DNA of 64,000 nt from Posidonia oceanica (Eukaryota; Streptophyta; Magnoliopsida; Alismatales; Posidoniaceae): NCBI GenBank assembly GCA_037176725.1, contig JAZBRS010000011.1, positions 6,510,001 through 6,574,000 of the forward strand, in the 5' to 3' direction. Under the pieces are notes generated by a model. The model ran no database searches. It saw nothing but the letters and a program-made list of their open reading frames with translations, and was not told the DNA's origin. This document shows, piece after piece, positions 52,422 through 61,217 of the stretch. A program made the position numbers and the translations under genes. Within the stretch, counting starts at the first letter, position 1. Each line of letters starts with the position of its first letter.

Positions 52422-53730
52422 AACTGGTGATCACGATGGGACAGCTAGAAGTGCCCCCATGCTAGGTGAGTGTTTTCTTGTTCTTCTTTCTTTTCCTTTG
52501 CAATCTTACTTTTACTTCACGGATTTTCGAGGTCGTAGTGAGATTCCTCTTAGTGTTTTGAGGCACCACAACCCCTTCATTGTTTGTGTTTTTTTGTTTT
52601 TTTTTCTTTTATACACAAAAATGCATGCAATCACTCCCCATTTAGTTTTGATTCTCAGGAGTGGGGGTGATTGAGTAAAAATACTGCTTTTCTGAAAAAA
52701 GAAAAAAAACCTCTGTCAGTGTGTTGAACGCATGAATATGTGCATTCAACGTTGAACGCTCCAGATCTAGTGTTCAACGACTCTGAACAGAAATCCTTCT
52801 ATTTTACAAATATCTTTTTGTTTTCTTTATATAACCGGCCCAAGGAACAAGGTGTGAGGTGATCAGCTTTGCCGTAGGGACTGGAGCCTTAATCTTTAGG
52901 TGCTTTCCAAAAATCAAAAAAAAAAAAAACTAGTTTTTTCTGTGAATTCCATGGCCCTATTTAGGAACTAATTTGTTTGTATCTTCTCTTGGATTACACA
53001 AAATAGCCGCTTAAGTCCCAAGCACCTCTATTGCAAAAGGCTTAAGAAAGGTATTTGTGTTGTCACTTGCTTTCACAAAGAGCACTCTTCTTTCGCTTGA
53101 CTCTTGTGAAAGTAAGTTAGAACCCCAAGTTAAGAATTGCATTCTCCTTCTCTCTTTCTGTGGTTTGTATGCTTAAATCGCGAGAGACCCAATCAATCCT
53201 GAGTACACTGGGCTCTACCTCTACAGGGTAGGGTTCTAAGTGTGCTTAGGCTCCCCAAAAATCCTCAGGAGTTGAGGTAGGGGCAGTACCAAAGAAGAAG
53301 GCTTTTACCTATTTTGTGAGGATCTCTAGTCAACCTTGAAAGAAACCATACCTAAGCCATAGGCACCCTAAGAGCCATATAGGTTTAAGACACGAATAAC
53401 AAAGTGAAAACATAAATCAAACCCATAAGTGCTTGATTGAAAGTGTCTCTGTGTAGCTCTCTGCAACAAGGGTGTTGAACGCTTGAACACCCTTGTTCTA
53501 CATTGAACGCAGTAGTCTCAGCATTTAACACATTGTTTAGTTTTCTGCTATTTTTAGCCTTTATTTATGGGGAATGATGAATGTCACAGGGTGAATGTTT
53601 GAGTAGGAACATTAAACAAGCCATTTGCAGTTCAATTCTCATTCATTTTTCCATTTTTTAGAAATTTGAATTAGGCCACAAAAAACCTTTGGTAATCTTT
53701 TTTTTCTTTTGTTTATCAAGTGTAAACCTT
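52422..53730 (+). other. Element F leader
   Basis: Begins AACTGGTGATCACGATGGGAC; TGGTGATCACGATGGGA at 52425 has the position of a PBS, but I could not match it to a tRNA. Two TTGAACG modules (52720-52795 and 53470-53530) repeat those of the LTR. Oligo-A runs near 52915 and 53755. Short ORFs are not convincing. Confidence 0.6.
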
Positions 53731-53739
53731 GTAATCTTT

Positions 53740-53875
53740 TTCTCTTTATTAGTGAAAAAAAATCAGAAAAAAATCAAAAAAAAAAGAAAAAGAAAAAAGA
53801 AAATTAGAAGAAAAGAAAAAAAAAGAAAAAGAGAGAAAAAAAACAAAAAAAGCAAAAAAAAAGAAAACAAAATGA
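53740..53875 (+). repeat. A-rich low-complexity run
   Basis: About 130 bases of A with scattered G (AAAAAAGAAAAAGAAAAAAG). The Lys-rich and Phe-rich frames read from it have no meaning. It is followed by 120 bases of ordinary sequence before the C LTR; it could be the poly(A) of a small retro-insertion but no partner was seen. Confidence 0.6.
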
Positions 53876-54409
53876 AAGTTCCCATCATTTCTAGATCTCT
53901 GTCCCATGAGTCTGTAAATAGCTTGTGAAAAACCTTGGGATAAGCAATCTCCCACAAAATCAGTGGGTGAATAATTGGAAACATTCTTGTCAGCAACTTG
54001 TTGACACGCCATTTTAACAGACTGAATCAATTGGAATCCTCTGGTGGCTTCTGGATCCAAATATAGGTCCAAACTCACACATTCCTTTTCATCCTTCTCT
54101 TCAAAACAAGTCCAAACTTAACCTAGAATCACACCCCTTTCCCAAGTCCAAAAACTACCCAAAAACCATAGGAAAACTCACCATCCCTAACTTAGCAAAC
54201 CTACCAAAAAACCCTCAAAATTTCAAACCAAAATCACTCCCAAAAACCCTAGAAAACCTAGGTAAAACTCCCTTTTTTCTACACCTCAGAATCCTTCCAA
54301 AACTTTCCCAAATCCAAACCCAAAGCCTAGGTCTAACATTAGAGACCGTAGGCTACACACTTCCCAAATTTCACCTCTTTTCTGAATCTCAAGCCCCCTC
54401 ATTTCTTCA

Positions 54410-54490
54410 AATTATACTTTTCTCTCTCTTGGATTATTCTTTTCTCTCTCCTCTCTCTCTCTCTCTCTCTCCTGATTATTCTCCTTCTTT
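54410..54490 (+). repeat. CT-rich tract with GATTATC-type boxes (C LTR)
   Basis: Long CTCTCTCT run with TTGGATTATTC and CTGATTATTC about 45 bases apart; reverse equivalents of the GGATAATC boxes of the A and solo LTRs. Confidence 0.7.
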
Positions 54491-55499
54491 TCACTCCATT
54501 CTCTCTCCTTTCCTTGCTTGGCTGTGGGCCCACCTTGTGCATCTATCTCTTCTGCATTTTATTTATATTTTTATTTTATTTTTAGCTTATCTTTTGATTT
54601 TCTAAAATTTATTTTCTTTCCACTCCTCTCTTTCTTCTTTACTCCTTATTTCTTCCTTTTCTTTTTCCTTTTCCCTTTCCTTTCCATTCTTCCACTAAAT
54701 CTCTAAAAAACCCTTAAAAACCTTTAAAACTCTAAAACAAAAGAAAAACAAATCAAAACCCTCAAAAGAAACAATTAAAACTTAAACAAACAATTAAAAA
54801 AAAACCTAACTAAAACCAACTAAAACTAAAAACCATGAATGCAATCCAAAAAATGTAAAACAAACAAAAAGAAAATGCTATAAAATCAAGTAAAAACCAA
54901 AATATAATCAAAACAAGCAAAAGTAAAAATCCTACTAAAAATAATCAAAAAACAAATCCTAAAAAAGAAAGAAAATAATTAAGAACACTAAGACAAGTAA
55001 TTAAGAAAAAACTTAACTTAAATCTAAAAGAAACAATTTAAAAACTTAATTAAAAAGAAGAAAAGAAACAATCAAAAACTTGAAACAATCTAAAAACACT
55101 TAAATAAAAAACTTAACAAGAACAAACATAACTAAAAAATATTAAAAGAACTTAACAGACAAAAGTAAAAACAAATCAAAAGGACTTAAGGAAAAAGATT
55201 AAAATCAAAAGCTAAAACTCACCCTAATCAATTTAAAAACAATCTTTAAAAAGCCTAATCAAAAATCTCAAAGATTTAACAAGAAAAACATAACTAAAAA
55301 ACAATTAAATTTTAACAAACATTTAAAACAAAATCAAAAACAATTTAAAGAAAACTTAAACCCTAAAAACTCAAATCAACATTAAAACTCCTTCTAATCC
55401 TAATTAACCAATTAAAAACAACCATTAAAAACCTAATCTAAAATCCTAATTTAAACACAACTACTCTAAAAACATTTTCAAAACTTTTCCATTTTTATT

Positions 55500-55760
55500 T
55501 TTTATTTTTATTTTATTTTTCTTCTCCTTCCTCTTCTTCCTTTCCTCTTCTTCCTTTCTTCCTTTCTTTTTTTATTTTCCTTTGGTCCGGCCCAGCAGGC
55601 CCAACTCTTCCCCTCCTTCCTTCTTTCTTTTTTTCTTTTATTTTCCGCATGCGGCCCGGCCCACACCAACCTTTCCTCCTCCTTCTTCCCTCCTTCTTCT
55701 TCTTCTTCTTCCTCAGTTCTCCTTCTCCCGCAACTTCCTTCCCTCCTTCTTTGAATTCAA
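55500..55760 (+). repeat. Polypyrimidine run (C LTR)
   Basis: TTCTTCCTTTCCTCTTCTTCC-like, about 260 bases with few purines and a short GGCCCGGCCCA-type interruption. Matches the polypurine runs of the minus-strand LTRs. Confidence 0.8.
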
Positions 55761-57239
55761 TTTCTTCCCTCTCGATCACCTCAGCTCCAGATCATCCCCC
55801 TCCTCTCTCTTCTCTCTGTGGATCTCCCGAGGGGCATTAATTGCCAGTCCCCTCGCCGGCCGCTCCTCTCCCATCAACAGTAGCCTCGCGTCCGTGGATT
55901 CAAATCCACTGCACACTCGTTTCTTTCCTCCAGCCCTCGTTAAAACCAGCTCCAACCTCCTCCTTCCACAGCCTTTTCGTCGTCCTGAGAGAGAGAGAGC
56001 AATCCAGAGCCCTGAGAGAACCCAATTCTCCCTCTCTTCCTCTGCAAAATCAGCAACTTTCCTCCTCCTTCCTTTCCACCTGAAACTAGCCTCCAACTCC
56101 CAGCAGACCACCTCCATTTCCTCCCCCAATCTCACCCAGAACTCCAGCATTTCAGCCCCTCCATTCCACAGCCAATCCACCCCAGAAATCACCCCGACAC
56201 TTCCATTTTTCACCACAGCAACCCATCATCACTCCCCCTGAAATTCCAACCACCATTGACCACTAAACTCACCCAAAATCCACCCAGCAATCCTCCAGAA
56301 CACCACCTTCTCAAAACACCAAAGCCCCAGCCTTCACCCTCACCACAGCCAGAACCCATCACAGGAAACACCTGCACCCAATTCTGCCAGAAAATCCGAT
56401 CAGCTGCCATCTTCTTCTCCAAGCCTCCACCAGCCCTCCTAAGTATCCAGAGACCTTCACCAAGACCCCAGAAGCTCACCGGCACCCTCCAATTGATCCA
56501 GAGGGCAGCATACAGTTCTCCCCACCTTAGGCGACTTGCTGTGAACCCAAAACAGCCATTTCTTCCTCCGATCGTCGAAGCTTCGCTCCATCTGTTCAGG
56601 AAGCTCCGGAAGACTCCACTGAGTAGATTTGGATGATCACAGCCCGTCGACGACGCCCGCAGCAACCAGCCCCAGCTCGCCGACTTCTGCAAAATCAGCC
56701 GACGTCGAGAGGACTTCTCAGCGATGGAAACAGGTAGATTCCTTTTCCCATAGGCTTGCTCTCTCTCCCTCTTGCTTTTTCGGCCATTAGAATAGGGTTT
56801 CCCCCCTTCTGCCGCCGAGTCAGCACCGCCGTTGACCTCTTCTTCTCCGGCGAGCTCTGAGCTCGAATCGCCGTTCCAGCAGCAGAACTCCGCTCCGTTG
56901 ATCGCCTGAGGTCCGCACGGCCTCCAGGAGCACAACCATGCCCTCAGATTGCTTCCCCGACGCGCCGACCGTCTGCTCTGCCTCCAAGCAAGTCTGCAGT
57001 CTTCCGTCGTCATCTCCGGTCATCTCCAGACCACGCCATGAGCCGCCGATGCCTCTCCAGTCTCTGCACGCCTCCGAAACAGGTCGCCCGCCATTTAGCA
57101 CTTCCCTAGCAGCCCTCCTCCACCGTTCATGGCCACTGGTAGCAGTTGCTACAGTGTCCATGGCCGCCTGCAAGTTTACTATGCCTTTATTTCTCTTAAC
57201 CATGCTATTTTTGCCAAATATTGCATTTTTGCCTCCTGT

Positions 57240-58260
57240 TTTTATTTTATTGCATTCTAGTCCTGCCATCGTTTAAGATTCATTTAAGTTTGAATTTAAA
57301 TCATATGAAATTGCATGAAAAACCTAAAAATCTGTCTAATTGCTAGTTAGTCCTCCTACTGTGTTTTCCTTTTAGATTTATTTTAGTCCAGGCCCTGAAT
57401 GTTTTTTTAATTAGTTTTCAGTCCTCTACTATTACAGTTTATCTATTTTTCTTTACATTCAGCCCAGTTAATTATTTTATTTACATTCCAGTCCATTCTT
57501 AGTTCATTTAAGTTTCTGCACATTTATTTTCTAGTCCTGTAGTTTTTTATTTTTGCATGTTAGTCCTTTAGTTGATAATCTCATTTAATACTCTGATTTT
57601 ACCTTAGTAAATTGCATTTTTAATCCTGCATTTTTCTTTATTTGCCATTTAATCCTCCGTTCTGTTGATTTAAGCATTTATTTTCCATCTTTTCTTACTG
57701 CATTGCATTATTTCCCTATGCTTTCTGATTTTTGCACGTTGGTCCTCCATTTGCATGCATAGCATCTGTTTTTTTTACATTTTACCTTATAAAATAGCAT
57801 TTTAGACCCTGTATGTTTCAAAATTACACATAGGACCTCTACATGTTTATAAAACTCATTTAAATGCATATTTTTACTTATAAACTAGCATTTTAGACCC
57901 TGCATATTTAAAAATTGGACATAGGTCCTATGTTTGCATTCACAGACCATTCAAAATCACAGTTTTCCTTACAAAATTGCATTTCAACCCCTACATGTTT
58001 CAAAATTGCATGTAAGTCCTCCACATGTTTTCAAAACTTATTCAAATGCATGTTTACCTTATTAAATTGCATTTTAAATCCTGCATTTTGTAAAATTGCA
58101 CCCAGACCCCCAAGTTTTCAAAAACCTTGCATGTAAGCCCCTAACTTTTCAAAATCTTTGCATTTAGGCCCTCCACTTTTTCAAAAATTGCATATAGGTC
58201 CCTAAGTTTTCTGAAAAATTATTCTTGGGTCCTTTTCTGCATTTTCGCATGCATTGCACC
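57240..58260 (+). repeat. Degenerate TTGCAT/TAGTCC array (C LTR)
   Basis: Recurrent AAAATTGCAT...TAGGTCC/TAAGTCC pairs about 35-45 bases apart for 1 kb. Equivalent to 24230-24980 and 30240-31720 in the other LTRs. Confidence 0.65.
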
Positions 58261-58969
58261 CATGCATCTTTGCATTTGGTATTTTTGCACACACCTAAGC
58301 ATTCCTAGCTCCCATTTACATGGGAGGACCTGTTTTGCACACCCCTAGGACCTGCTTTACACTTAGATCCATTCTTCTCCCCTGTTCTGGCTCCTCTGCC
58401 ATGAAGCCAGCATATCTTCTGATCTGGCCGCCGGATCTTCTCAACCAAGCTACCTGGACGACCCCGGTGGAGCGCTCTTCAATATGGACCAAACATTTTT
58501 CAGATCAGGCTTCAGATTTCTAAGGTGAGTCCTTCTGAACCCCTGCACAGCATACATTTGCACATCATTCGCATTGCATGCATGGTTTTTGCTTCCCGCT
58601 TTCTCGAGCATGTAGATTAGGACCTTCTCTCCTTGTCTATCAACTCTGTTTCCCTTTTTCGCGTACTCTCAATGCGTTGTGTTGTGTTTTCCCTAGATTC
58701 ACTACTAATTGCGACTTTCTTCCCCCTTTTTTCCACGATTCGATCGCATCGCGAGCTTTTGGCAGCGTGCGAGACATATCGTGGGACACTTTGGTGGGAA
58801 ACAGTCACAAGACAGTGGTAATCCCTCTACTTGCTTCCGTTCCCCTTTGTAGGTCTTCACACCTACATTGCGTGGTCTTTAAGCAATGCTTGTTCTTACA
58901 CTTGCATCGTTTGCCTCCCCTTTGCTTCTCTTGCTCTTCCTCTTTGCATCTGCATCTGCATGGCTTTAC

Positions 58970-59200
58970 CGATGTTTTATTTCGCTTGCTTTGGCACCGT
59001 TTCGCGTGCTCGCTCTGTCTTTGGCACCGTTTCGCGTGCCGCTTTGTTTTCTCGCACCGTTTTGCATGCCCGCTCTGTCTTTGGCACTGTTTTGCATGCC
59101 CTCTTTGTTTTCTCACACTGTTTCGCGTGCCGATCTTGTTTTCTTGCACCGTTTCGCATGTCGCTCCCGTTTCTCGCATTGTTTTGCGTGTTTTATGCTG
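58970..59200 (+). repeat. 30-bp minisatellite in C LTR, about seven copies
   Basis: Units of the form TTGGCACCGTTTCGCGTGCC followed by CGCTCTGTC, the reverse complement of the solo LTR unit. Located between the same conserved flanks as the 30-bp and 91-bp arrays of the other LTRs. Confidence 0.85.
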
Positions 59201-59464
59201 TTTTCTTTTGTATGTCGCCCGCATTGCTTGGTTTTACCGCTGTTTTGCTTCTCCACTTGCATTTGCATATAGGGCAGTGATGCTTATTGCCTGGAGTTTT
59301 CACGAGCTAGGTTTCGACCAGTTCGGAATACAGACAGCATTGCTGAGCATTTAGACTATACGTTTACTTCCCTGCATCACATTCCATCACTTAGAGCACA
59401 CCTTTGAGCATTCATATAGGCATTCATTGGCACTTAGGCATTCAAATCTGCATTTCCCTGCGTA

Positions 59465-59548
59465 CGCTAGCGTAAGCCTAGAAAGACCGATTCTCGGGCA
59501 TGTCGGGGGTGCCTAACACCTTCCCCGTGCGTAATAGGAGTTCTTGCC
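59465..59548 (+). other. Conserved LTR block in C LTR
   Basis: CTAGCGTAAGCCTAGAAAGA ... GTCGGGGGTGCCTAACACCT ... TAGGAGTTCTTGCC. Confidence 0.8.
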
Positions 59549-59720
59549 CAGTCTTTTGGCCCGCAATGACCATATTGCTCTTATCCTAGGCATGAGTCAT
59601 ATCATTTGCATTCATTTGCATTTGTTTTCATTTGTATTGCTTTGCATTGCATCCTTTGCTTGGTTTTGCGTGTTAATTCACGCATTTCCCCCTGTTTTCC
59701 TTGTCTCCCGATAATAGACA

Positions 59721-59735
59721 TGGTGGCGACTCTGA
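59721..59735 (+). other. LTR-internal PBS-like copy in C LTR
   Basis: AATAGACATGGTGGCGACTCTGA; TGGCGACTC begins at 59724, 176 bases before the true PBS. Confidence 0.75.
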
Positions 59736-59899
59736 ATTGTCATATCTTCTTCTTTTCTTATCTTTTCTCCTCTATTCTAAGTGTTTTCGGGTTGAGCCTT
59801 CCTCCTCGGACATAGCCGCTTATAGTGAGCCTGATTCCGATCGGTGCACGTGAGCTTTTGGCAGTGTGCATGGACGATATGAACATTGGATTACTACAG

Positions 59900-59917
59900 T
59901 GGCGACTCCGCTGGGGA
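59900..59917 (+). other. Primer-binding site of element C
   Basis: TGGCGACTCCGCTGGGGA, one base after the LTR end TACTACA. Best preserved PBS in the window. The tRNA was not assigned by me; it should end in TCCCCAGCGGAGTCGCCA. Confidence 0.9.
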
Positions 59918-61217
59918 TGCTAGACTCCGGCTTTCGTTTCTGGCTTTTTGCTCGCCCGCTTTCGCAGTTTTGCTTGCCTTTGTTTGCCTCTTTTGCCTGT
60001 TTTGGTCGCTCTTCTGTGCAAACTCCTAGCGAGTCGCCTCGTGGTTACTCTGCTTAGGTTTTGCACCTCCTTTGCCTTGGTGTTTGCTCTGTCTTGCTTT
60101 GCTTTGCCTCTGTTGCTTGTTTACTTACTTATTTCCTTACTTCTGCTTTTATTTGCTTTACAGCTTACCTGTCTTTACGTTCTTTATCTTGCTTGCTTAT
60201 TATTGCTTTATTTCCTGCACAGTGCATGTCTACATACTTGTTTGGCAACAATACATGTTTTTTGAATGATGAATGCTTCTTTTACACACTTGCTATGTCA
60301 CTACACACGCACATACCCTGTGTACATGCTTTTTGACATGATGAATGTTTTTCTTCACTATCATGCTCATGAACACTTGCACATGCCATGCACTTGCCTT
60401 TTGCTATGTTGTATGCTGTTTGCATATTTGATTGATTTTCTTCCCTTTTGCACATGCCATACCTACGATAGTAGAGATTGTTTGCTTTCCCTGTGGTTAA
60501 CTAAAAATGGCAAGTAAAAGGAACTTCTAGGAGCAACTAGAGACTTCAAACAATCCTACACCCCCTTGGGTTAATAAAATGCACAAGATAAAAAACTTTA
60601 AGCATTTGCATAAGCATCATATAGGACATGCATTCTTCTCATCTGAGTCCACCTACTAGTCTGCGAAGGACGGTTCCGACCTCTTGTTCCACCGCTTCTG
60701 GCGTAGGCCAAGTCAGCCGGTTTGTCCCCCTTGTCCAGGGGTCGTGTCGGTGTAGTGGAGAGTACTGCCCATGCTTTGGCGGGGTCAGGGCCACCAACGC
60801 ACCACCCTGTTATTTCCTCAGCTCTGGCTAGGAGTTCGACAGGGAGCCTACTTTTTCTGACCTGAGTCAGTGACCCATACACCTGGGGTTACCCGAAGTA
60901 GATCACCTACTAGGATACACTAGATAGGTGAGGGGGGCATACTAGAAAGCATACATATCATTCATGCCATCTAACTTAACTCATTTGCATCTGTCTTTTA
61001 GTTTCTAATCCTTGATTGTCTCTGTTTGTGTTAGCAGTGATCAGTAAGCGAGTTCCCTTGCTAGAGCTTGAGTACTGTCCCTTTTTGACACCCCTGTTGC
61101 GACCTCGTTCGTGACCATCCCCTTTCTGAGCTATCTGCACTTGTGACGATAGCTCCTATTAGGAATTGCCCTTTGCATACCCATCGCAGCCCTGTTCTCA
61201 CATGCTCTAGGTCAACA
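59918..61217 (+). other. Element C leader
   Basis: Untranslated. T-rich first part with a third, diverged PBS-like copy at 60042 (TGGTTACTCTGC). The second part matches the leaders of A and B. The short frames here are not conserved between copies. Confidence 0.8.

Larger units (their letters stand above)
50995..53998 (+). mobile_element. Element F: 5' LTR and leader, interrupted by C
   Basis: A second copy of the D LTR family followed by non-LTR sequence, so it is a 5' LTR with its leader. The leader is cut at 53998 by the insertion of element C. The flanks GCAGC (50990-50994) and AACTG (52422-52426) differ, so it is not a solo LTR at these borders. No coding region is left in the window. 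Confidence 0.72.
53999..59898 (+). repeat. Element C 5' LTR (5900 bp)
   Basis: Starts TGTTGACACGCCATTTTAACAG (two changes from the family start) and ends GGATTACTACA. Same order of parts as the solo LTR: CT-rich boxes (54410-54490), A-rich asymmetric part (54700-55480), polypyrimidine run (55500-55760), GC-rich part (55760-57180), degenerate TTGCAT array (57240-58260), 30-bp repeats (58970-59200), conserved block and internal PBS-like copy. No protein recognised. Confidence 0.92.

Noticed and set aside
53689..54078. Phe/Ser-rich 109-codon and Lys-rich 79-codon frames
   Set aside because: Low-complexity reading of the A-rich run; one of them crosses the F/C insertion border.
55582..57276. Pro/Ser-rich frames up to 219 codons in the GC-rich part of the C LTR
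   Set aside because: Composition-driven; no domain, no matching frame in the solo or A LTR.
58578..59354. 258-codon frame in the C LTR
   Set aside because: Runs through the 30-bp repeats and conserved LTR text; not conserved as protein in the other LTRs.
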